DNA from: Takakia lepidozioides
Lineage: Eukaryota; Streptophyta; Takakiopsida; Takakiales; Takakiaceae
Length of the DNA stretch: 64,000 nt
Assembly (NCBI GenBank): GCA_030704615.1
Contig: CM060734.1
Span: forward strand, 8,928,001-8,992,000
Direction of reading: 5' to 3'
Shown: positions 25,320-36,419 of the stretch, piece after piece
Layout of the letters: every line of letters begins with the position of its first letter
Position numbering within the stretch: the first letter of the stretch is position 1
The notes under the pieces: generated by a model
Database searches by the model: none
Seen by the model: only the letters and a program-made list of their open reading frames with translations
What the model was told of the DNA's origin: nothing
Made by a program: the position numbers and the translations under genes

Positions 25320-26450
25320 AAAATTGTTCTGATGATGCCTAATGAAGAGGTGTTACCACAGTATGTCAAACTGCCTATTGACACAGAAGGAAATTACTAC
25401 ACTATAAGACTCATTGAGGACTCCTCTTCAACTGCGGCCAGCTCGGCCACATCAAAATTGATTGCCCAACAGACAAAAGGAAGTGCTCTCCAGCACTCCA
25501 GCCTGGCACAACTCATCTTCAACCTGTCCACACTCGTTCCCCGTACTTGGGCCACCAGGCTAGTCAGCTGCTAAACTCTAAAAACTCAAAAAGCCTTGTG
25601 CTCCCAACCAGACCTCCACTGTCTTCTCAATTTGACCCTCTCCAATTCAGCCGGTTCCTCATAGGGGACTTCAATATGGTGGAATTGCCAGAGGACAGAA
25701 GAGGGGCAGGTACCCACCCCCCAAACATAGATGAAATGGACCAGTGGCTCGCATGCACCCAAACCCATAACCTGGTGGAAATATAACCTCTCTCTCATGC
25801 CGCACCGGATCTCACTTTCACCTGGACAAACAATAGGAACCTTGCAGATCTACAAATGGCCCATCTGGACAGAGCATACTCTTCCATGAACCTCATTCGA
25901 CGGACCAAAAGGGAATTCCAACAGCCGATCCCATTGGGTTTCGATCATGCTCCCATCTCGGCCACGGTCTCCATTCCAAAAGTTCAACGCAGAGGCAGAG
26001 GGCTTTGCAAAATCAATACTCTACTACTCAAACTGCCCTCATACAAGCAAGGTCTTGTACAGGCTTGGTCGAAAGTAGGCAACAACAACCTAAATCCAGT
26101 TGACAGATTCCTGACTAAACTCAAGGCTGTGAACGTTGAAAACCAAAGGATGAGCTTGGAACTGGCAACAATCAGGAAAATGAAGGTTAAGGCACTCACC
26201 AAGTGTCTTAAAGTCTGTCAAATCATAATGGAATCCCCACGTTGTGAGACCACTTACTTGACCTATGTGGAAATAAGGAACAACTTTGAGATTCTTCAGA
26301 ATTTATAAAGGGAAATTGAAGCTCCAAGCAGGAGTGAACTGGTCTACTAAAAGGGGAAAAATGACCAAGTATTTCTTTGACAAAACTAGACTCAGTTGAG
26401 CCTCTCAAAATATCTCTGAGCTGGGGGATGCTATTCTATAAGCAGATCCC
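25320..26450 (+). mobile_element. LINE fragment with endonuclease domain
   Basis: The frames contain LIGDFNMVELPEDRRGAG (25,660-25,715) and ADPDLTFTWTNNRN followed by AHLDRAYSSMNLIRR (about 25,805-25,910). LGFDHAPISATVSI comes at about 25,940. These are the GDFN and SDH-type motifs of the apurinic-like endonuclease of L1-class LINEs. A lysine-rich linker leads to KMTKYFFDKTRL, where the reverse transcriptase domain would begin, but the sequence ends there. Stops and frameshifts show it is dead. The ZK-like upstream part (NEEVLPQYVKLPIDTEG) is also frameshifted. Confidence 0.75.
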
Positions 26451-26451
26451 G

Positions 26452-26680
26452 TGAGCAGAAAATTCCGTGAGCGGAATTCTGCTCACGCTTCAAGATCTGC
26501 TCACCTATAAACCATAGACGCCTATTTGACTTAAAAGACCTATTACTGCGCAGAGTGTCCAGTATTACAAGCTCGGTTATGGATGCTGCTTGGATGAATG
26601 AGGGATGAATGGCAGATGAATGTTTGTATGATGAATGAGACATGGATGAATGAAATAAATGAAATAATACAAAGTTATTT
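26452..26680. repeat. Hairpin with GTGAGC arms followed by ATGAATG simple repeats
   Basis: At 26,452-26,487 GTGAGCAG...AATTCC-GTGAGC-GGAATT...CTGCTCAC forms an inverted repeat. Downstream (26,590-26,670) runs of (G)ATGAATG occur. GTGAGC/GCTCAC motifs together with GGATGAATG runs are also found at the left end of element copy 1 (36,180-36,800), so this may be the relic of a related element end. Confidence 0.5.
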
Positions 26681-26921
26681 TGTAGTAGTAGCTCCGAAAT
26701 CCCCCGAGCTCCGAAATCCTTTAAACCATGCTAGTCTTGCTTGCAAATCAATTATGAAAGTGCAGTGTATATTGCCAACAATGAATCCACATTGCTTTGT
26801 TGATTGAGGAGGGGTTACTTGTCATTTTTCCAGGTATCCAAGGTTGAGAGAGAGGCTCACACCCAAATCTAAAGAAGGCATAGAGGTGAACTCGTGCTTT
26901 ATAAATAAACGTTCCAAAACA

Positions 26922-27281
26922 CGTACTGGGAATTAAGATGTCGTTGACGACACCTTAATCCCCAGCACCTGCACACACACCGCCTTGCCGCCAAGGCTTG
27001 TTCGCCATCAGATTTTTTTGGGTTGAAATTTTTTGGGTGAATTTTTTTTGGGTTTTTGGTTTTTCCATGAATTGTCATGTGACAACTCGTACTGGGAATT
27101 AAGATGTCGTTGACGACACCTTAATCCCCAGCACCTGCACACACACCGCCTTACCGCCAAGGCCGTTCGCCGTCAGATTTTTTTGGGTTGAAAGTTTTTG
27201 GATTAATTTTTTTGGGTGAATGTTTTTGGGGTTTTTGGTTTTTCCATGAATTTTCATGTGCCAACTCGTACTGGGAATTTA
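26922..27281. repeat. Two 166 bp direct repeats, each with a GTCGTYRACGAC palindrome
   Basis: CGTACTGGGAATT starts at 26,922 and 27,088, with a truncated third start at 27,268. Each full unit contains a palindrome of form AGRTGTCGTYRACGACAYCT (26,933-26,958 and 27,099-27,124) and a second hairpin (GCCTT...AAGGC). A T-rich stretch with repeated TTTTTTGGGT follows. The central CGTYRACG is the same as in the palindromes inside the ParB-methyltransferase genes. Confidence 0.8.
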
Positions 27282-27329
27282 AAAAAAAAATAGAATGAAA
27301 AAAAAAACAAAACTAACTAACTAACTAAC

Positions 27330-28215
27330 TAAATCGGAAAATCGCCCAGTAGCAGACCATAATCGGGTGAAGGAGCCGTAGCTCCCTGAGAGAGAGATTG
27401 CGTGGGCCCGTACTTCGCAAGCTTGGAGCTTGAGCGCGAGGAAGGTGCAGATTCGGTTGTGAGCAAGGTACAAGCAGACAGACGAGGCAAGCAGATAGGG
27501 GATCGAGGGAGAGGGCGAGGGCGAGAGTTCCCCAGCAAATTCGGGAAAGAAAAAAGACTTACCCGGCCCCGCGTGGAAGGTCTACGCAGGTGGTGGACGC
27601 TCCCCGCGAGCACACAGGGGCTGGGGAGCTGGCCGTCACTGGGGGTTTCCACTACTCCAAGGAAAGGGTGGTGCGGGTGCGAGCTGAAATCCGCGACCTG
27701 CAGCACACACAAGCGAGGGCGGGGGCGGGTGAGCACACTGCAACGAATTGAAGCAAAAATCAAAACGAAGGTGGGGCTTGGGGGCTTACCCGCTGCTGCA
27801 TGCGCGTGCTCCCGATCACCTGCAGAATACACAAGAGCGGGGGAAGGGTCAGCTGCGCACAGACATAGCAGGGGCAGAAATTCACCACCCCAATTGGTGG
27901 ATTAAAAGCTGAACGAACGGGGGGTGGCAGCTTGGGGGCTTACCCGCCAGCTGCGAGAGAGAGAAAGGGAGCGGGGGCAGGGTCACCGCACAGCAGGGGC
28001 AGAAACACCACCCCACTGTGGCCAATTAAAAGCTGAACGAACGAACGGCCCGGGTGGCTTGGGGGCTTACCCGCCAGCTGCGAGAGAAAGAAAGGGAGCG
28101 GAGGCAGGGTTTAACAAGGGGCTGAAACGCCACCCCAATTGGCCAATTAAAACTAGAACAAAGGGAGGGCGGGGGGGCTTGGGGGCTTACCCGCTAGCTG
28201 CGCGGACGCACGCTC
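27330..28215. repeat. GC-rich region with tandem units of about 110-140 bp
   Basis: Units beginning CTTGGGGGCTTACCCGC occur at about 27,778, 27,931, 28,058 and 28,178. Each is followed by GA-rich sequence (GAGAGAGAAAGGGAGCGG) and by CCAATTRRAAAGC-type sequence. Read on the minus strand each unit carries a strong splice-donor-like GCGGGTAAG. A 167 aa open frame on the minus strand (27,329-27,832), rich in Pro, Ser and Arg, is more likely a composition effect than a gene. Confidence 0.6.
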
Positions 28216-28435
28216 CCTCCTCTGCGCTCCCGATCACCTGCAACACATTACACATAGGGAGCCGCGATGGAGTGAGCACAGAGAGACGAGGGGGGGAGAG
28301 GCAATTCCCCCCAAAATGTTGGATGCAGCTTGAGAGAGAATGCACTCATAAGTCGTTGTCTGCAGTAGGCTTGTGGCCACAGTTTCAGCGGAACAGAAAA
28401 CGACAGAAACTACCGGACGCAGGTAGTATGACTTA

Positions 28436-28620
28436 CCTTGAAACACACAATTGATCTTAGTTTTCCAGATATCCTCTATAAATCCCTTCTCACAAACATC
28501 TATCTGCTGTGTGTGATATTCTGCATGCGTTGCATACTCTCTTCAGGTTGTCCATACTATGGGCATTTCCAAGCAATCCCCTTCCCTATTTGCATTTGTT
28601 TGCTGTTCAAAGGTAGGGAT
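28436..28620 (-). mobile_element. Short LINE 3'-end remnant
   Basis: The minus strand matches the zinc-finger tail of the LINE at 47,860-48,610: a KCP..YGQPEE piece, an internal deletion, then GFIEDIWKTKIN-like sequence. The TTTTCCAGATATCCTCTA string on the plus strand is shared with the copy at about 47,936. Confidence 0.6.
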
Positions 28621-29030
28621 CATAAGACGTTGTTTGCCCTAGCCGGAGGGCGAGAGAGAGACTGAATGTACTCATAATGTTGTTTGCCGTAGGCTTGCGG
28701 GGGAGAGAGAGAAAGAGAGAGAGGCGGGGGTCGTCACGTAGTACCGGGCGGCCGCGAGCTAAAGTCCCTTGCAGCGATCTCGACACCCCAACTGCGCACC
28801 ACGTCCGACCTAATCGAGGGTGTATATGTTGCATGAGCGGTGAGCAGGTTTAATCATGAGCATGAGCATAAATTACCATGAGCAGAGCATAATTATTGGA
28901 ATATTTTTAAAATTTGGCACTTATGGAGGTAATTTTGGCCTGCTTTTCATGTACTCAAACAAATCGGCCCTTGATCAAATATGCCATCGAGCTTAGGTTC
29001 GGATACCACAAAGCAGGTTCGACAGTTACC
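28621..29030. other. Spacer with GTGAGC/CATGAGC motifs
   Basis: Contains GA-rich stretches (28,690-28,725) and a cluster of CATGAGC and GTGAGC hexamers at 28,830-28,880, similar to the subterminal parts of the transposase elements further right. No gene is seen. Confidence 0.4.
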
Positions 29031-29470
29031 AAACCTGGGTAGTCAGTGCCGATTATAAGTCAATATTGTTATAGACGCGGCTACCGGGGGAATAGGCCCG
29101 TCTTCTATAACCGCGAGTGTTTTTTTTTTTTTTTTTTTCCCCCAAAAATTCCCAAAAATCGACAAACTTTAGTCGGCCGATAATTCAGTTCCCGGGAACG
29201 GGAAGTTGGCACCGACTATGACTATGCCGGAGAATGGCAAGCCGGAGCCGAGGCGATTTACGGCCTAGCGGATAATGAAAATGCGGAAGAGTACAGGGTT
29301 TAGGGTGACATCCTTCTCATTGTATTCACCGCCAGTGGCTGTCGCCCACGTGTCGGCAGTCGAAAACCTCCTGCTGTCCGGCACTTTTGCAGGGGCACTA
29401 CACTAAGGTGCCTTACCAGAGTAGCGCACTCCCACGTTTGTTCTTCCACGACGTTTGTTCATTTCTTACA

Positions 29471-29974
29471 ATGGACAACGCGCCTGTTAATGAATCGGCC
29501 AACAGTCATGCAGCGGAGGGCGAGGGAGACGATAGCCCCGCGCACAACTACTGGTCCTGGCTCGAGGATAATATCGCTTTCTGCATTGCACGGCAGGAAG
29601 CTGAGGCAGAGATTGCGGCTCTACAGAGTGTCAATGTGGACGGGACGGGCGCTGCAAACGATTCAAAACACTCCTCCGATTATGAGGATCCACCTACAGA
29701 CTACTCAACCTCGGACGATGAGGAAGTAGAGGATGAAGCCAAGAACTGGCAATGGAGTGGTGCGTCTATTGTAATTATTTCAAGTTCTTTCCCTGAGTAT
29801 GTTCTTCCTGCGGATACAGATGCACACGAATCCTGCGGTATTTGCTTGGAGTCTCCACAAGCTGGAGACTATGTTCGCACCCTCAGTGTCTACTTGCATT
29901 CTTTCCACACTGAGTGCATAGATACATGGATGCAACTCAATGCCTCGTGCCCTCTCTGCCGACAAAGGTTTTGA
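29471..29974 (+). CDS. RING-H2-like finger protein with one zinc ligand replaced
   Basis: A single open frame of 167 aa. I prefer the ATG at 29,471 to the earlier in-frame codon at 29,387 because it follows a leader-like stretch and starts MDNAPVNES. Residues 60-110 are strongly acidic (Asp/Glu/Ser rich). The C terminus is a RING-H2 finger: C122-G-I-C125, H143, H146, C149, C160-P-L-C163. The third cysteine expected two residues before H143 is a tyrosine (Y141; the codon TAC is one base from TGC). RING-H2 proteins usually act as E3 ubiquitin ligases; loss of a zinc ligand may weaken or remove activity. It sits inside the TATAGTC palindrome zone that also holds the transposase remnant, so it may be cargo of that element. 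No introns are needed. Confidence 0.72.
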   Translation: MDNAPVNESANSHAAEGEGDDSPAHNYWSWLEDNIAFCIARQEAEAEIAALQSVNVDGTGAANDSKHSSDYEDPPTDYSTSDDEEVEDEAKNWQWSGASIVIISSSFPEYVLPADTDAHESCGICLESPQAGDYVRTLSVYLHSFHTECIDTWMQLNASCPLCRQRF

Positions 29975-30644
29975 GCAAACATAGGCATTGCGTTTTATTT
30001 GAGTGAACCTCAAGTCCCGAATCGCTTGTCCTCGGGTATACATTATGTGTCTGTAGAGTTCGTTCGGACTTTGAAGTCCAATAATGTAAAACTTTGTTGT
30101 TTATAAAGTTTGATTCCAAAATGAGAGAAACATTTCTGTTCGACTTGTAAGGCGCATTGTTTTTGCATGGTTTGCCATTTGGTTATGTTGTAGTCAACTC
30201 ACAGCTAGAGGAATCCTAAGTGCATGTGAGGATACAAGTGTCTGGCTGCAGGAGGTAATGGACTGGAAAGTCGGCAACGACTTCAACGACTGGCATGACA
30301 TGAATATGCTTAGGCTCCATTCATACTTAATACGGACATGTAGTTTGGGTCGAACATCATGAGAGGGATAAAAGACAAACTTGAAAAACCTAAAGGTGAG
30401 CTCTGCTACCACAATGTCAATTTGGGTTTACAGAGGTTATATTAAGGTCGGCGCCAACTTATGTTCCAATATAAACAGCTCATGATATTTTTCCTCATGC
30501 TCGTGCCCATGATCTTTAAGGGAATGCTCATGGCAAAGTCATTGGCTCGTCGAGCCCTTACCATTCAAAGTCGGCACCAATTTTAACGACTGGAATAGAG
30601 CCCAGTCCAATTAGATCCACCTACAAGTCACCAGTCAGCTAGTC

Positions 30645-31270
30645 ATAAGTCCGCTCATGTGAGCTCCCCGGTGAACTAGCTGGAATAATGTGCACCTGCA
30701 GCTCGTACACTTTATAGTCGGCATAGACTACAACGATTTGAATTGTATGAAAATGTGAAAGATCCGGTGAACTACAATCATTTCTTGCAGAAAGCTAAGC
30801 AAGTCTACGAAGTAAGTCAGATAAGCAAGTCATCCAAAAAGTCAGCAGTCATAAGTCCGTTCATGTGAGCTCCCGGTGAACTAAATGGAATATTGTGCAC
30901 CTGCAGGTCGTACACTTTATAGTCGGCACAGACTATAAGGATGCGAATTGTATGAAGATGCGAAAGACCCGCCTACGACAAGCATTTTGTGCAAAAACAT
31001 AAGCAAGTCTATGAAGCAAGTCAGATAGGCAAGTCAGCCAAAAAGGCAACAGTCACAAGTCCGCTCATGTGAGCTCCACGGTGAACTAAATGGAATATTG
31101 TGCACCTGGAGCTCGTGCACTTTATAGTCGGCACAGACTAGAATGATTCGAATTGTATGAAGATGCAAAAGATCCGCCAACAACAAGCATTTTGTGCATA
31201 ACGATAAGCAAGTCCATGAAGCAAGTAAGATAAGCAAGTCAACCAAAAAGTGGGCAGTCAGATGTGAGCT
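30645..31270. repeat. Tandem array, about three units of 205 bp
   Basis: Units start near GTCCGCTCATGTGAGCTCC at about 30,646, 30,856 and 31,059, with a partial fourth to about 31,400. Each carries one TATAGTC palindrome and a GCTCATGTGAGC palindrome. Units differ by scattered substitutions, so the array is not recent. Confidence 0.8.
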
Positions 31271-31668
31271 CATGTGAGCAACACCGGTCAACTGAATGGG
31301 ATTGGAATTGTATGATAATGCTTAATATCCGCCAAGAACAAGCATTTCGTGAAAAAATATAAGCAAGACTATGACAACAAACTGCTCAGCTCATGTGAGC
31401 TCCTCCTCGGCCATGAAAGCTTATTTCAAGTTCAAAGTGTACACTAAAAAATATGGCATCAGAAAGTAGTGGATCTGAAGAGACCACGCAGAATAAGGAT
31501 ATCTGTGGGCTCACTATGGGAACCAAGGACAAGGGTCGCGAACTAATATTCCCTTGACCTCATGTAAGGTGAGCGTAGGGTGATTTATCTCCTCCTGGTC
31601 TCTCGTACCTTCAAACGGCGCAACATAATATAGTACATATGTTTGCAATGGGTGTAAGCTCATTTGGA

Positions 31669-31833
31669 CAACCAGCATGTAGCCTAGTGTTAATGGGCAC
31701 ATACCATGTTGGATGTGGTTGTGGGTTCAAACCACGGTCTGGTGTGTCATGAAGGGTGTCCACCTTTTAGCTGGAAGGCAGCAGCCCTTGTGGTGAAGAG
31801 ACACCATTATAATTTACGCTCCCTTCGAGAGCC
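31669..31833 (+). mobile_element. tRNA-derived SINE, copy 3
   Basis: A-box-like GTAGCCTAGTGTTAATGGG, B box GTGGGTTCAAACCACGG, and the family tail GTGTCCACCTTTTAGCTGG...GAGACACCATTATAATTTACG. It ends in a (TA)n/T-rich tail at 31,838-31,868 and abuts the truncated end of the transposase remnant. Confidence 0.8.
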
Positions 31834-31836
31834 GTC

Positions 31837-31869
<33 letters not shown>

Positions 31870-31884
31870 GCTCATTTGGAACTT

Positions 31885-33087
31885 TTCATTTTGCCAAAGT
31901 CAAGGCAGGTGCACTCCGCAAACATTGTACACCTCCCCTGCTTTGGCTGATCTCGGTGTGCACACTGCACAATGTGTATACACGTCCAATTCTAGGGCAA
32001 GGAACATCTTTGAATGATTGCACAGTCGTCTTCAAAGATTGTCCTAGCTCGATCTTCTTCCGAGCTTATGATGTCAATTTCTTCCGCCGATATATTTTGT
32101 TCCATCTCTTCGTGGCATATATGTCCGAATCCAGGTGATTGCTATCATCCGCAACACTATCCCACTCACCCTGGACAGTGTTCATGTCCTCTGTGGGAAC
32201 AAGTCGAAATCCTGCTTTCGTCAAGGAGTCAACCTCCTCCTGACTTAGATTGGTCCCAACCATCACATGTCAGACGTCCGGAACATCAGGTCTATCAAGC
32301 ATATATCGCCTCGATCCACCACCCACACAGTAGACGATGTTTGTTGGACAGTGCCACATTTCCATCATCTTGCGTTTCGCCAGAGCCGGAGGATGGTGGC
32401 GACCAACATACCTGGGAGCTGGAACACCCAAACTCTGGAGTGGCTAGATTTCCTCTTTGCATGGCTTCGCACTGTCAGACCGTACTGCCCAGCACTTCAC
32501 TCATGAAGTGTTCGAAGTTCGAGCAATGTGCCAGCATGCCGTGGATACCGCGGTCTCCAAAACAGGCTTTCTGTTCTGTATTGGAAGGTCATCCTCCAAG
32601 GTCTCCGTAGACATGTCTACAGTACTTGTGCTAACTTTTGGTCCACCGGCACCTTCACGTTGTTTGGGTGTCGTTCGGAGGTGTAAGTCAGACCTCCAAG
32701 AATGAACGTGTTCCTCAACTTGTAAGTTGCCGAGAACAATCGTCCTCTTTGTTGTTCGTGTAAGAAGGTCACCCTCCAGCCCTGGATTTCTACCATGAAG
32801 TGGAGTGCCATCAATGAAACTTCTCACCGCTTCAGCCATTTTAGTAGGATCAGACAACTGCACTGCGCACGTGCTAGTAATTGTTCACGGTCGGGACCGA
32901 AACCCTTAGCCCCACCCTTCAGATAATTGTTGTAAGAAGATGATTGTAAAATTGCCCTTGTCATGTCGTCTCAGGTGGTTGTATAGAGGTCGACCTTCAA
33001 CACACAGCTCCCGGCCTGCCAGCTCATATGTACGGACTCAGACATGTTGACATTTGGCATTGCAGCGTCGTCCTCTAGCTTCAGACC
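31885..33087 (-). pseudogene. Third, older copy of the Mutator-like transposase (exon 2 only)
   Basis: The minus strand aligns along its length with exon 2 of the transposase at 53,677-55,059. Matching pieces are LKLEDDAAMPNVNMSESVH (for MSIEEMADMPSCNLAETVH), FGPDREQLLARA, DPTKMAEAVRSFIDGTPL with GLEGD, CWHIARTS, VGTNLSQEEVDSLTKAGF (for MGTGLTHREIAMLEEAGF) and GRVYTLCSVHTEISQSRGG. It begins exactly at an intron acceptor (tgcag at 33,088) and carries at least two in-frame stops and one frameshift. The SWIM finger is broken and the end is cut where the SINE tail lies. No exon 1 is found upstream. Divergence from copies 1 and 2 is much greater than between those two. Confidence 0.82.
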
Positions 33088-33371
33088 CTGCAAGTGACAT
33101 GTCCAAAACAAGTTCTATGTGCCCACCGCAAAGGTATAAGTCTGATAAACAAACTCTAGGGAGTGAAACGGCACGGCTACCCCTCCAAATATAGGCCTTC
33201 AGAGGAGCAATTGGCGTCAGGCGGAGACATAATCGGCACCGACTACAGTCATCTGCAGATTCAGCATTCGGCCCATATTGTGGTCAGTGCAGACCATAAG
33301 CACATAGTCAGTGCAGACTATAAGTACCACAGATAATGCCAAAGCAGCAACGGTTTCCTCCATCTCCGATG

Positions 33372-33615
33372 ACATAGTCGGTGCAGACTATAAATAAATG
33401 TTAACTTATGTTTGGTAAACCACATGCGAGCGAACCGAGGTAGGTATAAAACGGGGCATACACCAAAAAGAATTTTTTGTTACGCGATGATATAGTCGGT
33501 GCAGACTATAAAGTGAACCCACACTCGCTAAACCACATGTGCGCCAACCCAACTAGGTACAAACAGAGGCATAGTCCAAAAACAATTATACAATGACATA
33601 GTCGGTGCAGACTAT
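33372..33615. repeat. Tandem units of about 110-120 bp carrying the TATAGTC palindrome
   Basis: Segments starting ATAGTCGGTGCAGACTAT at 33,374, 33,491 and 33,598 are followed by similar text (AACCACATGYGMGCSAACC, then AGGTAYAAA). Confidence 0.75.
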
Positions 33616-33619
33616 AGAA

Positions 33620-33980
33620 GCCGACTCCGGATATTGTAATCTAGGATTAGCCTAAAGAGAGGCTTGTCCCTACAAGATAGGCCCTCATTAATGGCTACTA
33701 TAAAGCCATTCTACCATTAATGCAGTGAACCAGCCCCCACTGTCGGGCCCACATGCCCTTTCCCTCGCCATGCCCCTTGCTCGTCATACTCCTCACCATG
33801 CATGCGGGCCCTACCATGCTCTATGAGCCCTCCCCCATGCTCCATGCAAGGCCGGGCCATGTTGCATGATCAGGATATGTTCATACAAGTACCTTGAAGG
33901 ACCAGTCTGCAATTAATCAGATTTCAAGCATGCAACCAAATAAACTTCTTGGGCATGACAAAACATATTGCAGCTTCACT
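33620..33980. other. Spacer, nothing recognised
   Basis: Contains several CCATGC-type short repeats but no gene or clear structure. Confidence 0.35.
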
Positions 33981-36173
33981 CTTTGCCATTTGTAAATATC
34001 CCAAGACATGCATCATGCAAGGCCCCTTGGGTAAGTAAGAACAGCCTGCAATACTACAGATTCAAGACATGTATACACAAGATCTTGATGGACCAGCATG
34101 CAGTTTATTAGATTCCAAACATGCAACCAAGTGACCCACTTGGGCATGACAAGACAGACTGCAACTTCATTCTACACCATGTATAATTGCCCCAGACATG
34201 CATCATGTAAGGCATTTTGGCATGGAAGAAGGGCCTGCCATGTTACAGATTCAAGATATGGACACACAAACACTTTGAATGCCCGAGACCAAGCCCACTT
34301 GGCCAAAAAATAAATCATACATTGTAGGTGCCTGGTCTGATGGCAAAATAAGGCAAATAATCTCTGGCAAAGGTCCAGTAGAACTTACCAACACTGTTTT
34401 CCAGGAGGCTATGTGCCAGGTTTTGCAAATAAAACCTCACTATGCTCCATTCCACACCAAATCCAGGTCTGAAAGAGGCCTGTCATTGCCTTATCAGGCT
34501 GCCATCTTTAAAAATAGGGCCTCCTCTTCCTTAGAACCTAACAGCCATTGATGCCTTACCCATAAACCATACCTCCTCTTTAAGGCCAAAACAGTACCTA
34601 GCTTAATAATCCACAGGCAATGCTGTCAAAGATTCAAGACAAGGTAAGGTCTAGATGTTGGGCTTCAAGAGACAAGCCTGTCAGGCCGAAGTGCTCCATC
34701 AAAGGCAGCAAAACATAAGTCAAAAGTAAGCATCAGCATGCCAAACCAGGAGCAAGTGGGCCGAAAATCGGGGTTGCAGGCAGCAGCCAAGTCAAGACGC
34801 CATACACACTAGGTTCCCTTTGTCCACATCCTTATCTGCAAGCTCAAGAGAATTCAAAGCAAGTAGGGATCCTCACCTGGTCCCATCACAAGCCCCCACA
34901 AAAACCAACAGCTTAGTGAGGATTGTGGAACCCCATGTGAATCACAGACCCCTACACTTGTCATCAATGTCAACTAAGAACCTCAAAAGCAAGAGAGAAA
35001 GACATAAAGCAAAAAGAACCCTAATCACCAAAAGCACCTTGAGCGATTGGGGAAGATAACTGTGCGCCATCGCCACCAGCAAGCCACCTCTAGCAAAGCT
35101 AAGGAGAAGTGAAGCATATAAACACTCTTGCTAGGTTTAAGAAGGGAGAGAGAGATACTTCCCAACACAAGCACCGCTGCGAAAATTAAAAGCCAGAGGA
35201 GAGAAAGAGACGATGCATTCACAACATTGTCTCCCGCCTGTGAGAAGAGACAAAGCGCGGCCATTGCGCATCCCCAGGAGATCGTCCAACATGGGTACGA
35301 TGCAGCAAACAGGGTAGCAGCAAAATGCAGACGCCATAACTCTCATCCCGCGAGCTCAGAAGCACGAGCAGTGCTTCTGACGGCGGGAGAGACACCCTAG
35401 GGCTCATGCCCGATTTTTCATCCGTGCAGGATGAGTAATCAACACCATATTTTTCGAAACCCGACGGATGTCATCCGTTAGCTAGGTTTAAACAGTAGGT
35501 TATAGGGTAGGGGTTAGGGTTTCACTCCTTAATTAATCATAATTAAGGGTAATTAATCATCAGTCCAGGGCCATCATAAGCTGCACATTTCATCCGGTTC
35601 AGATGAAAAAGTCAATGAGTTCATCCGTTGGGGAAAGTTCGTCAGTAGGATGGAAAAACATTAAATATGATCCAAAGCATCGGTTTCACATCCTAACAGG
35701 TAATTCAACATCCCCAAAAAAAATGCCTCATCCAGTACGGAAAAAAGCCATAAAAGAGGAATGAACGAATTAATATCCTGGTATTTTTCATCCGGTATGG
35801 ATGGAAAAATATATATATATGATGCCAGTGTCAACCCCACAGAGGTAATTCCTCATTCTCTGGTGACTCATCTGGTATGGATGAAAGTCAATAAAAGAGG
35901 ATGAAAAAAATATAGACTCAACTTAGAGGTAATTTAGTGTCCACCCAGGTAATTCATCTGGTATGGATAAAAAATATTATAGGGCGGGTGAAAAAACTGT
36001 TTAGAGTCCATCCAGTATAGATGGAAAAACAAGTGATAAAACCGGCCAATTCCAAGGAGGGAGGGAGAGAGAGGGAGAGAGAGGGAGACATCAGGGGGTA
36101 ACAAAGAAAAGAAAAGAATGCTCAAAGAAGGTGGGGGGGGGGAGTGACTGAGCAGCTGTTGCTGCTCAGTCAC
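33981..36173. mobile_element. Left arm of a large foldback element (arm about 2 kb)
   Basis: This stretch reappears as an inverted copy at about 48,730-50,750. Anchor pairs, left/right: GTAGGGGTTAGGGTTTCAC-type sequence at about 35,505 and 49,310; the GGATCCTCACCTGGTCCCAT region at about 34,866 and 49,945; the CCAAACCAGGAGCAA region at about 34,742 and 50,075; and TGCCTTATCAGGCTGCC at about 34,487 and 50,330. The inner end is GA-rich and stops at the palindrome GTGACTGAGCAGC-TGTT-GCTGCTCAGTCAC (36,143-36,173). Many CATCCGGTATGGATGAAA motifs lie at 35,400-36,020. No gene is seen. Confidence 0.8.
36163..36173. repeat. Left target-site duplication of element copy 1
   Basis: TGCTCAGTCAC occurs here and again at 47,791-47,801, directly outside the two ends of element copy 1. 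Eleven bases fits the 9-11 bp duplications made by Mutator-like transposases. Confidence 0.75.
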
Positions 36174-36419
36174 CAGGGATGCCTCGGCGTGAGCCTGGTC
36201 ACATGAGCATGTGAGCACGTGAGCGCAACTACGCTCACACCACGTCACCTTGCGCCAATACCACATCACGGGGCTCACTCCACGTCATCACACTTGAAGG
36301 CCGCGTCACCACGCGCCCAAGAAGAAGTGGAGTGTATTCCCGCGGATTGGCACCCTTTACCGCGGAAACAAGCTGGACGACATAATAAAATGCAGTGGTC
36401 ATTCCCACCTGAAAGCAAC

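Larger units (their letters stand above)
29040..33615. repeat. Dispersed palindrome family TATAGTCGGYRCMGACTATA (about 14 copies)
   Basis: Clear copies lie at 30,713, 30,918, 31,123, 33,304, 33,374, 33,491 and 33,598. Weaker ones lie at 29,040, 29,170, 30,267, 30,446, 30,569, 33,230 and 33,281. Arms are TATAGTC and GACTATA around a GGYRC centre. The family surrounds both the RING-H2 ORF and the third transposase remnant and is not seen elsewhere in the window. Confidence 0.85.

Noticed and set aside
27402-27905. Overlapping 167 aa open frames on both strands in GC-rich DNA
   Set aside because: GC-rich sequence has few stop codons; neither frame resembles a protein and the region is repetitive.
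33981-36173. The 2 kb inverted arms as the terminal repeats of the methyltransferase element itself
   Set aside because: Copy 2 ends at 53,025 without such an arm, and copy 1 has its own ends and an 11 bp duplication inside the arms. The arms belong to a separate foldback element.
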